Positions 1 to 5,328 of a stretch of DNA of 5,328 bases are shown here, piece after piece. Both the position numbers and the translations under genes were made by a program. The stretch is from Candidatus Caenarcanales bacterium (lineage in GTDB: Bacteria; Cyanobacteriota; Vampirovibrionia; Caenarcaniphilales; Caenarcanaceae), in assembly GCA_947489925.1 (NCBI GenBank), contig CANLFK010000146.1, positions 1-5,328 on the forward strand. The letters are read 5' to 3'. The first letter of the stretch is position 1, and each line of letters starts with the position of its first letter. Under the pieces are notes generated by a model. That model saw nothing but the letters and a program-made list of their open reading frames with translations, was not told the DNA's origin and did not search any database.

Positions 1-330
1 TTAGTTAAATTAGGACTTATCCAAAAAGCTATTTATTAAAGAACTTTATTTTTATTAGCCTTTCTGCTCCCTTTTAAGGACGAAATTAATCTTTTAATAT
101 TTAAAAAACTATCTTTCATTAAATAATTTTAAGCTCATTTAATGGGGAATTAAAAAGCACAAACCAAGTAAGTAGCAATATTTTCATGCCATTATAATTT
201 TTTTTTCATCGAACTCACATTAACTACGGTACAAAACTTTCAGGTGTTTCATTGAGAGCTTATTTCTGGACAATGAGTTCTTAAATAATTTCATTTTTAG
301 ACCCCCAAATAATACACAAGAAGCAAAGAA
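1..330. other. Intergenic region downstream of yidD, no supported gene
   Basis: This very AT-rich stretch holds no gene I can support. On the minus strand there are two tiny open frames. One at 119-187 encodes 22 residues beginning MKILLLTWFV. One at 36-119 encodes 27 basic residues beginning MKDSFLNIKR. They overlap as TAATG, and a TATAAT lies at 191-196, too close to the first ATG to serve it. In sequence this AT-rich, frames of this length arise by chance, so I do not call them genes. A 6-bp inverted repeat (TCATTG 249-254, CAATGA 271-276) has a 16-base loop and no following T-run, so it is not a convincing yidD terminator. No tRNA, CRISPR or insertion-sequence structure was seen. Confidence 0.6.
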
Positions 331-588
331 TCAAGGTAAAGGATCAATATAATTTTTTCTGCTAAAAGGATGACAATTACAAATTCTTTTAGCGGTTAAA
401 AACCAACCTTTCCAAAAACCATATTTCTTAAGAGCTTGCAATGCGTACTGAGAACAAGTTGGACTAAATAAGCAAGTTGGCGGCTTACCAGCAAAAAGCA
501 TTTTATAAAGCTTAATTAATTGAACCGAAAAATAAAGCATACATATTAAAAGAGAAATTCTATTTATTCTCAAAGAAGGTTTTAACAC
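331..588 (-). CDS. yidD: YidD, membrane protein insertion efficiency factor
   Basis: Small membrane-associated protein of the YidD family, which helps YidC/Sec insert inner-membrane proteins. The family signature is clear: PPTCLFSPTCSQYA at residues 36-49, a following ALKKYG...G stretch, KRI at 67-69, CHP at 72-74 and a terminal DPLP at 82-85. Conserved cysteines are C39, C45 and C72. The usual GG before DPVP is replaced by NY-I, a modest divergence. An N-terminal hydrophobic/amphipathic helix spans about residues 11-32. The 85-residue frame starts with GTG at 588 and overlaps the end of argG by 29 bases. An internal ATG (M17, bases 538-540) would give 69 residues and begin 19 bases after the argG stop. 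That form matches the usual short lead before the PxC motif and I slightly prefer it. Neither start has a Shine-Dalgarno sequence. yidD usually sits with rnpA and yidC, so its place behind argG is unusual. It is probably cotranscribed with argG. Confidence 0.93.
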   Translation of the reverse strand: MLKPSLRINRISLLICMLYFSVQLIKLYKMLFAGKPPTCLFSPTCSQYALQALKKYGFWKGWFLTAKRICNCHPFSRKNYIDPLP

Positions 589-1759
589 CTAAGCCAAATA
601 TCTTAATAAAACCGGGAGCGGCTGTATGATCAAATTGATCGTCTGCATCATAAGTGGCAAGTCCATGATTATACAATGAATATGGCGACTGTCTGCCGAC
701 TACAATGCAATTACCTTTAAATAATTTTAATTTAATTAAGCCAGTCATTCTCTCTTGAGTTTTTTCAATAAAGGCATCCAAAGACATTCTAAACTGCGAA
801 AACCAAAGCCCATTGTAAATTAATTCAGCATATTTTTGGTCAATAGACTGTTTAAAGTGCATTAAGTCTTTTGAATTAACCAAAAATTCCAGCTCTCTGT
901 GGGCTTTTAATAAAGTTAGAGCGGCTGGTGCTTCATAAACTTCACGGCTTTTAATGCCAACCAAACGATTTTCCATTTGATCTAAACGACCAACTCCATG
1001 CAAACCAGCTATTGAATTTAATTCTTCAATTAGTTCAAGACCATCCATTTTTTGCCCGTTTAAGCTAATTGGTATACCTTTTTCAAAACCAATTTCAATA
1101 TAAGCTGGCTGATCTGGAGCTTTTTCAATTGAATTAGTTAAAGCATAGGCATCTTCTGGCGGTTCAATCATCGGATCTTCCAAAATACCGCACTCAACCG
1201 AACGCCCCCAAAGATTTAAATCAATGCTATAAGGTGATTTTTTGGTTGAAGAGACTGGGATATTATGTTTTTGAGCATAATCAATAGCTTTATTTCGGTC
1301 GCATAATTCTCCCCATTCACGGGCGGGAGCAATGACATTTAATTTTGGGTTTAAAGCATACCAAGCCAATTCAAAACGGACTTGATCATTACCTTTAGCT
1401 GTGCAACCGTGTGCAACCGTATCTGCTCCAGTTTTTTCAGCAATATCATTCAAAACTTTGGCAATTAAAGGTCTGGCAATGGCAGTTGCTAATGGATATT
1501 CAAATTCATAATGAGCATTTGCTTTTAATAAAGGCCAAACAAAATCTTCAACAAACTCTTTCCGTGCATCAATTATATATGCGTGGCTAGCTCCTACTTT
1601 TAAGGCTTTTTGTCTGGCGGCTTCTAAGTCTTCTTTTTGCCCCATATCAACAGCAACAGCAATTACTTCTTCCGCTTTATTTTCAAGCAACCATCTAATA
1701 GCGATTGATGTGTCTAAGCCGCCAGAATAAGCCAAAACAACTTTTTTAACTTTACTCAT
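560..1759 (-). CDS. argG: Argininosuccinate synthase
   Basis: Cytosolic enzyme joining L-citrulline and L-aspartate with ATP to give argininosuccinate, AMP and pyrophosphate, the penultimate step of arginine synthesis; the family is usually tetrameric. At 399 residues it is full length. The N-type ATP pyrophosphatase loop AYSGGLDTS is at residues 10-18. The substrate-binding stretch HGCTAKGNDQVRFE is at 117-130 (T120, N124, D125, R128). SPYSID is at 175-180, LWGRSVE at 183-189, and ENRLVGIKSREVYEAP at 263-278. Residue 121 is alanine where the family normally has glycine (GCTGKGNDQ), an oddity that need not abolish activity. The ATG at 1759 fits the usual short lead before the ATP loop. A GAGG lies 14 bases upstream, rather far for a ribosome binding site. 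A sigma70-like promoter lies at 1806-1834. argH is not adjacent in this window; yidD follows immediately and may share the transcript. Confidence 0.98.
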   Translation of the reverse strand: MSKVKKVVLAYSGGLDTSIAIRWLLENKAEEVIAVAVDMGQKEDLEAARQKALKVGASHAYIIDARKEFVEDFVWPLLKANAHYEFEYPLATAIARPLIAKVLNDIAEKTGADTVAHGCTAKGNDQVRFELAWYALNPKLNVIAPAREWGELCDRNKAIDYAQKHNIPVSSTKKSPYSIDLNLWGRSVECGILEDPMIEPPEDAYALTNSIEKAPDQPAYIEIGFEKGIPISLNGQKMDGLELIEELNSIAGLHGVGRLDQMENRLVGIKSREVYEAPAALTLLKAHRELEFLVNSKDLMHFKQSIDQKYAELIYNGLWFSQFRMSLDAFIEKTQERMTGLIKLKLFKGNCIVVGRQSPYSLYNHGLATYDADDQFDHTAAPGFIKIFGLGVKTFFENK

Positions 1760-1805
1760 TTATGAAACTTAAACCTCAAGATTTAGACAAATTAATATTT
1801 TCTTA

Positions 1806-1834
1806 ATTTTACAAGATTATTAGTTTTTTATCAA
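1806..1834 (-). promoter_or_regulatory. Sigma70-type promoter candidate for argG (and yidD)
   Basis: Read on the minus strand: -35 TTGATA (1829-1834), a 17-base spacer, and -10 TAAAAT (1806-1811), each 5 of 6 to consensus. The predicted start would fall near 1799, giving a leader of about 40 bases before the argG ATG. AT-rich sequence yields chance matches, but the spacing and position are right. No ARG-box-like operator was recognised. Confidence 0.55.
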
Positions 1835-1866
1835 AACAGTTTTTAAAGCTTAATTTTATTTGAAGG

Positions 1867-1926
1867 CTATGAAACTAAACTTTGTAAAAATAAGTCGAAT
1901 TGTTTTTTTGGATTCTTTTGGTCTAA
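1867..1926 (-). pseudogene. Out-of-frame remnant of the small gene's second repeat copy
   Basis: Directly after the stop of the small repeat protein, another frame reads LDQKNPKKQFDLFLQSLVS and then TAG at 1867-1869. It aligns with LDAQKSKEIFDSFLEGLVS, residues 73-91 of the upstream protein. The DNA matches as well, for example TTCGAC.TATTTTTA...GTTTAGTTTCA. Relative to the upstream copy, the DNA just before this segment is 10 bases shorter. That is 9 in-frame bases plus 1 extra, and it puts the segment out of frame. Adding one A to the four-A run in GAAAATTAG would rejoin it to the main reading frame and give a protein ending in FLQSLVS. It is either a real frameshift or a one-base sequence error. 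Confidence 0.75.
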
Positions 1927-1995
1927 TTTTCTCTTCTACCATCTCCTCTTTCTGGGTCATCGCTGGGAGTAGGTGTGCCCGCAGTATTAGATGGC
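1870..1995. repeat. Tandem direct repeat, copy 2 (126 bp)
   Basis: Imperfect direct repeat of 2016-2169, separated from it by 20 bp. Identical blocks include the 17-mer CTCTTCTACCATCTCCT (1931-1947 and 2087-2103) and the 15-mer GCAGTATTAGATGGC (1981-1995 and 2155-2169), plus TGAAACTAAAC (1870-1880 and 2016-2026). This copy is 28 bp shorter than the other. 18 bp are lost in frame (six residues between SNTA and the GT preceding PSDD) and 10 bp are lost out of frame, just after GDGRRE. It codes for the C-terminus of the small protein and runs past its stop codon. Confidence 0.85.
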
Positions 1996-2288
1996 GGTTT
2001 AGGTTTGTCAGCTCCTGAAACTAAACCTTCTAAAAATGAGTCGAATATTTCTTTGGATTTTTGAGCATCTAGAACAAAGGCGAACTCTCTTCTACCATCT
2101 CCTGGTTTTGTGTCATCACTGGGGGGAGTTGTGCCCTCGGTATCTGTTTCGTGAGCAGTATTAGATGGCACTTGAAGAAGCGAATTTTTTGCTTTTTCTT
2201 CGATAGCAGTTTGTTGTGGGAGATGTTTAGGAAGTTCAACTGGTTTAACAGCATTTAAAGAAAGAGTAAGAATAGAAGAAATAACCAT
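1923..2288 (-). CDS. Hypothetical repeat-containing small protein, probably C-terminally truncated
   Basis: I do not recognise this 121-residue protein. It opens with a short hydrophobic stretch (residues 2-13, MVISSILTLSLNA) that could be a weak signal peptide or anchor, though it lacks the usual positive N-terminal residues. A Gln/Glu/Lys-rich region follows. Residues 41-68 (PSNTA...PSDD..PGDGRRE) recur at 99-120 (PSNTA..PTPSDD...GDGRRE). Between them is a likely helical piece at 73-91 (QKSKEIFDSFLEGLVS). The composition (Pro, Thr, Asp, Gly) suggests a disordered, possibly exported protein. The ATG at 2286-2288 is the only usable start: an in-frame TAA lies eight codons upstream with no start between. 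No Shine-Dalgarno sequence is visible. A strong promoter (2326-2354) supports expression. Similar repeats at both DNA and protein level, with an in-frame 18-base difference, support genuine coding. The C-terminus appears to have been changed by a frameshift (see 1867-1926). Confidence 0.7.
   Translation of the reverse strand: MVISSILTLSLNAVKPVELPKHLPQQTAIEEKAKNSLLQVPSNTAHETDTEGTTPPSDDTKPGDGRREFAFVLDAQKSKEIFDSFLEGLVSGADKPKPPSNTAGTPTPSDDPERGDGRREN
2016..2169. repeat. Tandem direct repeat, copy 1 (154 bp)
   Basis: The longer and apparently intact copy of the unit, wholly inside the small gene. On the minus strand it encodes PSNTA, an acidic Thr/Pro linker, PSDD, GDGRRE and then the helix-like segment ending FLEGLVS (residues 41-91). 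The part 5' of this copy in the gene shows no third unit. Confidence 0.85.
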
Positions 2289-2325
2289 GAATTTAGTATT
2301 TAAGTTAAGGAATTAGTTTTAATAA

Positions 2326-2354
2326 ATTATAATATTTCATACTTTTACTGTCCA
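2326..2354 (-). promoter_or_regulatory. Strong sigma70-type promoter for the small repeat gene
   Basis: Minus-strand -35 TGGACA (2349-2354, 5 of 6), a 17-base spacer and a perfect -10 TATAAT (2326-2331). Transcription would begin near 2319, about 30 bases before the ATG at 2288. The -35 lies 10 bases beyond the nuoL stop codon, so the small gene can be transcribed independently of nuoL. Confidence 0.65.
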
Positions 2355-2363
2355 ATAGTTTAA

Positions 2364-4328
2364 TCAATTGATCTGGGACGCAGTATCAAAAACTGGAATA
2401 ATAAAAAAGAAAATAATTACAATTAAAGAGAATAAAAATACATTAAGATAAACTTGAATTTGTCCACTTTGAGCACTTCGAGACATAAACCAAGTTCCAA
2501 ATTGCATTTTATATTTGGTAAATTTAGGCAAAAAGTCTTGTAATAAAGTTTTATCAAAAATCAAGTAAATTATGCCAATTAATGGACTTAAACATTTATT
2601 CCAAGCAAACATATAAATTTCGTCAATATAAAACTTATTCACCGAAAGCTGATAAAACCAAGGCATACTTTCTTTAAAGGATTTATTGACTGGAAAATGA
2701 TTTTTGTAAATGCTGACTGAAAGGAAAACTCCAATAATTGAAAATAATAAAGCCAAAATAGCTGACGGCTCCATAAATATTTCAAAACCGCCACTATGCA
2801 GATGATTTTCGCTATTAAGGGGTTGTAAAAACTTAGCAAAATGATTGCCGCCCAAAATATTTAAAGGTGTGCCAATTAAGCCAATTAAACAAGTTGGAAT
2901 AGCCAAAATTATTAAAGGAATTGTCATTGACTTTTGTGATTCATGCGGTAAATCATGCGAGTCTCCTTTATATTGCCCACCAAAGGTTTTAAAGTAAATC
3001 CTAAACATATAAAGTGCTGTTAAAAGCGTTGTTATAATAGCTAAAATAAAAGTTAAATTAGCGGGTCCAGCTTCCCAAGCGGCTTTAATGATTTGCTCTT
3101 TTGACCAAAAGCCCGCCAATGGTGGTATTCCCGAAATTGCTAAAGTTGCTAATAAAAATGTGGCATGCGTAATTGGCATTTTGCTAGCCAAGCCACCTAA
3201 TTTATTCATATCTTGCTCATGATGACAGCTGTGAATAACTGATCCAGCACCCAAAAATAAAAGTGCCTTAAAAAAAGCATGTGTTACTAAATGAAAAATA
3301 GCCCCAACCCATGAACCTAAACCAATGCACATAACCATATAGCCCAATTGACTGCAAGTTGAATAAGCCAAAGCTTTTTTTATATCATTTTGAGTTAAGG
3401 CAATGAGAGCCGAAAATATAGCCGTAAAAGCTCCAATTAAAGCAATTATTTCTAGTCCATGAGGGACAATGCTGTAAAAAGGAAATAAACGAGCCAATAA
3501 ATAAACACCAGCCGCAACCATAGTGGCCGCATGAATTAAAGCACTAATCGGAGTTGGCCCTTCCATGGCATCTGGTAACCAAGTATGAAGCGGAAACTGG
3601 GCGGATTTTGCCATTGGCCCCATCAAAATTAAAACTCCAATGACAGTTAAAGACAAAAAGCCTTCCAGTAAAAAATGATTATTTTGTTGTAATTCGTTTA
3701 AAACCTTAGGCAATGCCGAAAAAGCTAAAAATCCTTGCTCTGGCCAAAGAGATTGCGTAATAAAAGCCAATAATAAAATCCCAGCCAGTAATCCACAATC
3801 ACCAACACGATTAATAATAAAAGCTTTAAATGAAGCATTAGCCGCCGTTTCTTTTTTATGCCAAAAACCAATTAATAAATAACTGAAAAGACCGACTAAT
3901 TCCCAGAAAATATAAACCTGAAATAAATTAGGACTAATTACCAAAGCCAACATTGATGCCGTAAACAAAGCCAAAAAGCTAAAAAACCGTGCATAATTCT
4001 TATCAGTTTGCATATAACCATGCGAATAAATTTGCACCAAAAGGCTAACCGTGCAAATTAAAGCCAACATTATAATAGCCAAAGGATCGAGCAAAATTCC
4101 TATATCGAGGTGAAAATCACCAATTTGAATCCAATTAAAACTACTTTCAAAAACCTCTTTGGGATTAGCTATTTGATTGAAAAGTAAAATAAAAGAATAA
4201 ATAGCAGCAATCGCAGTCCCTCCAATTGAGGTGAAAGCACTAAGAGAGCGGTTTTTATGAGTAATAAAGATTATGAAAAGACCAGCCAGAAAAGGGAAAA
4301 AAGGAATAAGCCAACTAAATTCTTTCAT
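2364..4328 (-). CDS. nuoL: NADH-quinone oxidoreductase subunit L (complex I antiporter-like subunit)
   Basis: Large polytopic inner-membrane subunit at the distal end of the complex I membrane arm, thought to pump protons as quinone is reduced. At 654 residues it has the full NuoL/NdhF length. The N-terminal antiporter-like domain lies at about 65-125 and the main antiporter domain at about 130-430. Key residues are visible: E143 in FWELVG, K241 in MAKSAQFPLHTWLPDAMEG, H266, H350 and K354 in THAFFKALLFLGAGS, and K410 in GFWSKEQ. The C-terminus carries FYIDEIY (566-572), a stretch consistent with the lateral helix (about 580-620), and a final membrane span (627-646). The lateral helix distinguishes it from shorter NuoM/NuoN or DabB-like proteins. 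The ATG at 4328 fits the hydrophobic start of the family; there is no Shine-Dalgarno sequence. No other nuo gene flanks it: an amidase gene is upstream and a hypothetical gene downstream, so it stands apart from the usual nuoK-L-M-N order. Confidence 0.96.
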   Translation of the reverse strand: MKEFSWLIPFFPFLAGLFIIFITHKNRSLSAFTSIGGTAIAAIYSFILLFNQIANPKEVFESSFNWIQIGDFHLDIGILLDPLAIIMLALICTVSLLVQIYSHGYMQTDKNYARFFSFLALFTASMLALVISPNLFQVYIFWELVGLFSYLLIGFWHKKETAANASFKAFIINRVGDCGLLAGILLLAFITQSLWPEQGFLAFSALPKVLNELQQNNHFLLEGFLSLTVIGVLILMGPMAKSAQFPLHTWLPDAMEGPTPISALIHAATMVAAGVYLLARLFPFYSIVPHGLEIIALIGAFTAIFSALIALTQNDIKKALAYSTCSQLGYMVMCIGLGSWVGAIFHLVTHAFFKALLFLGAGSVIHSCHHEQDMNKLGGLASKMPITHATFLLATLAISGIPPLAGFWSKEQIIKAAWEAGPANLTFILAIITTLLTALYMFRIYFKTFGGQYKGDSHDLPHESQKSMTIPLIILAIPTCLIGLIGTPLNILGGNHFAKFLQPLNSENHLHSGGFEIFMEPSAILALLFSIIGVFLSVSIYKNHFPVNKSFKESMPWFYQLSVNKFYIDEIYMFAWNKCLSPLIGIIYLIFDKTLLQDFLPKFTKYKMQFGTWFMSRSAQSGQIQVYLNVFLFSLIVIIFFFIIPVFDTASQIN

Positions 4329-4400
4329 TGATTTGCCACAAACGGGAATTTACAAATTGTGCCATTACACAGTTTATAAGGCAAGAGATTATCTAAAAGT

Positions 4401-4429
4401 TTTATATTTCCGATTAAATAACCTGTAAA
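4401..4429 (-). promoter_or_regulatory. Sigma70-type promoter candidate for nuoL
   Basis: Minus-strand -35 TTTACA (4424-4429), a 17-base spacer and -10 TATAAA (4401-4406), each 5 of 6 to consensus, in the 117-base gap between the amidase gene and nuoL. The start would be near 4394, leaving a leader of about 66 bases. A weaker alternative nearer the gene is TTGCCT (4379-4384), 17 bases, CACAAT (4356-4361). Confidence 0.5.
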
Positions 4430-4445
4430 CTTTGGACAATGAATT

Positions 4446-5327
4446 TTAATTATTATAAAGTTTTAAAATATCACTATAAGCATCAATTCTTCGATCTCGG
4501 AAAAACGGCCAAATTCGTCTAACTTTTTCTGAGTGAGCTAAGTCTATTTCTTGACTCAAAATTTCTTCTTGATCGTGAGAGGCTATTTTTAATAATTCGC
4601 CTTGAGAACCAGTTATAAAACTATTTCCCCAAAACTTAATGCCACTTGTTTGTCCAGTTATATCTTTTTCATGTCCAACTCGATTAATACTCAAAACAGA
4701 TAATCCATTTGCTACTGCGTGAGCTCTTTGACTAATTAACCAAGCTGAAAGTTGTCTCTCTTGCTCTTCTTTGGTGTCTTGAATGTCCCAGCCAATAGCA
4801 GTCGGGTAAATTAATAATTCTGCTCCTTTCAAAGCCATTATTCTAGCCGCTTCTGGAAACCATTGATCCCAACAAATTAAAACTCCTAATTTTCCTCTTG
4901 AAGTCTGAATTGGCTCAAAACCTAAATCACCGGGTGTAAAATAAAATTTTTCATAAAAAGCTGGATCATCTGGAATATGCATTTTGCGGTATTTGCCCGC
5001 TATAGAACCATCTGTCTCAAAAACTACTGCTGTATTATGATAAATTCCAGCCGCTCTTCGCTCAAACAATGAAGTAATCAAAATGATTTTTTTACTAGCC
5101 GCAATTTGACTGAAAATCTTAGTTGTTTCACTAGGCAAAGGCTCTGCTAAGTCAAAATTTAGGGTGTTTTCACTTTGGCAAAAATAAAGGCTAGTATGTA
5201 ATTCTTGCAAGGCAATTAGCTCAGCTCCGTCTTGGCTAGCTTTTTCAATCATCGAAATGGTTTTATCAATATTTTCCATTCGATTGCCAGTGCAACTTTG
5301 CTGAATGAGAGCGACTTTTAATTTCAT
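4446..5327 (-). CDS. aguB: N-carbamoylputrescine amidase (nitrilase superfamily)
   Basis: Cytosolic C-N hydrolase of the nitrilase superfamily. It is expected to convert N-carbamoylputrescine to putrescine, CO2 and ammonia in the arginine-agmatine route to polyamines. The catalytic Glu-Lys-Cys set is present: E42 in LQELH, K115 in YRKMHIPD, and C152 in LICWDQWFPEAAR. The stretch DDPAFYEKFYFTPGD (120-134) and the C-terminal RRIWPFFRDRRIDAY are hallmarks of the AguB branch and set it apart from generic carbon-nitrogen hydrolases. The length of 293 residues is normal. The ATG at 5325-5327 is one base from the window edge, but MKLKVALIQQSC is the expected beginning of the fold, so the gene is probably complete. 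Its upstream region, and any neighbouring agmatine deiminase gene (aguA), lie outside the window. No terminator follows; nuoL begins 117 bases after the stop. The enzyme family is certain; the exact substrate is inferred from motifs. Confidence 0.93.
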   Translation of the reverse strand: MKLKVALIQQSCTGNRMENIDKTISMIEKASQDGAELIALQELHTSLYFCQSENTLNFDLAEPLPSETTKIFSQIAASKKIILITSLFERRAAGIYHNTAVVFETDGSIAGKYRKMHIPDDPAFYEKFYFTPGDLGFEPIQTSRGKLGVLICWDQWFPEAARIMALKGAELLIYPTAIGWDIQDTKEEQERQLSAWLISQRAHAVANGLSVLSINRVGHEKDITGQTSGIKFWGNSFITGSQGELLKIASHDQEEILSQEIDLAHSEKVRRIWPFFRDRRIDAYSDILKLYNN

Positions 5328-5328
5328 A

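Noticed and set aside
36..187. Two tiny overlapping minus-strand frames (22 and 27 codons, TAATG junction), the first resembling a signal peptide start
   Set aside because: Frames this short are expected by chance in such AT-rich sequence; there is no ribosome binding site, and the nearby TATAAT at 191-196 is too close to the ATG and lacks a good -35.
267..276. TGGACAATGA shared with 4433-4442
   Set aside because: A single 10-base match with no flanking similarity; likely coincidence.
1800..1870. Possible terminator between the small gene and argG
   Set aside because: AT-rich partial palindromes around AAGCTT were seen, but no GC-containing stem followed by a T-run on either strand.
2069..2254. 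61-codon minus-strand frame inside the small repeat gene
   Set aside because: It is a shadow in another frame of the repeat gene, rich in Leu/Asn/Lys with no recognisable motif; repeat conservation follows the main frame.
2289..2340. ATG at 2338-2340 beginning MKYYNLLKLIP, which a one-base shift would join to the small gene as a longer signal peptide
   Set aside because: It lies upstream of the predicted transcription start and spans the -10/spacer of the strong promoter; there is no Shine-Dalgarno sequence, and the frame stops after 11 codons.
2639..2839. 66-codon minus-strand frame inside nuoL
   Set aside because: It is fully contained in a confidently identified gene and is a shadow frame.
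4335..4365. CACAA...TTTGTG inverted repeat in the nuoL leader, a possible operator
   Set aside because: The arms are only five or six bases around a long loop in AT-rich DNA, with no known operator match.

Overview
All recognisable genes in this AT-rich window (roughly one third G+C) lie on the minus strand. In transcription order they are a nitrilase-superfamily N-carbamoylputrescine amidase (aguB type), the complex I membrane subunit NuoL, a small unrecognised repeat-bearing protein, argininosuccinate synthase (argG) and the membrane-insertion helper YidD. The gene set is that of a free-living or versatile low-GC bacterium with a respiratory chain, arginine biosynthesis and arginine-derived polyamine metabolism. 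NuoL has a cyanobacterial or Melainabacteria-like flavour (positions around the motifs FWELVGLFSY and NRVGD), but I cannot place the lineage securely.

Layout. Positions 1-330 hold no gene I can support. yidD (331-588 as longest frame, or 331-540 from an internal ATG) follows argG (560-1759) closely enough to share its transcript. A good sigma70-type promoter sits in the argG leader (1806-1834). The small gene (1923-2288) has its own promoter with a perfect TATAAT (2326-2354), starting only 10 bases from the nuoL stop codon region. nuoL (2364-4328) has a promoter candidate at 4401-4429, just beyond the end of the amidase gene (4446-5327). So the five genes look like separate or short transcription units that happen to run in the same direction, not one functional operon. 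I saw no convincing intrinsic terminator and almost no Shine-Dalgarno sequences.

The most distinctive part is 1867-2169. The small gene is built from two tandem copies of a unit of about 126-154 bp, encoding PSNTA...PSDD...GDGRRE followed by a short helix-like segment (FDSFLEGLVS). The second copy continues past the present stop codon in another frame, where the same segment (FDLFLQSLVS, then its own stop) is still readable. The present C-terminus is therefore the product of a frameshift, or of a one-base error in a short A-run.

Functionally, argG makes argininosuccinate for arginine synthesis and the aguB-type amidase consumes a product of the arginine/agmatine route to give putrescine. NuoL is a proton-pumping subunit that would work with partners encoded elsewhere, since no other nuo gene is here.
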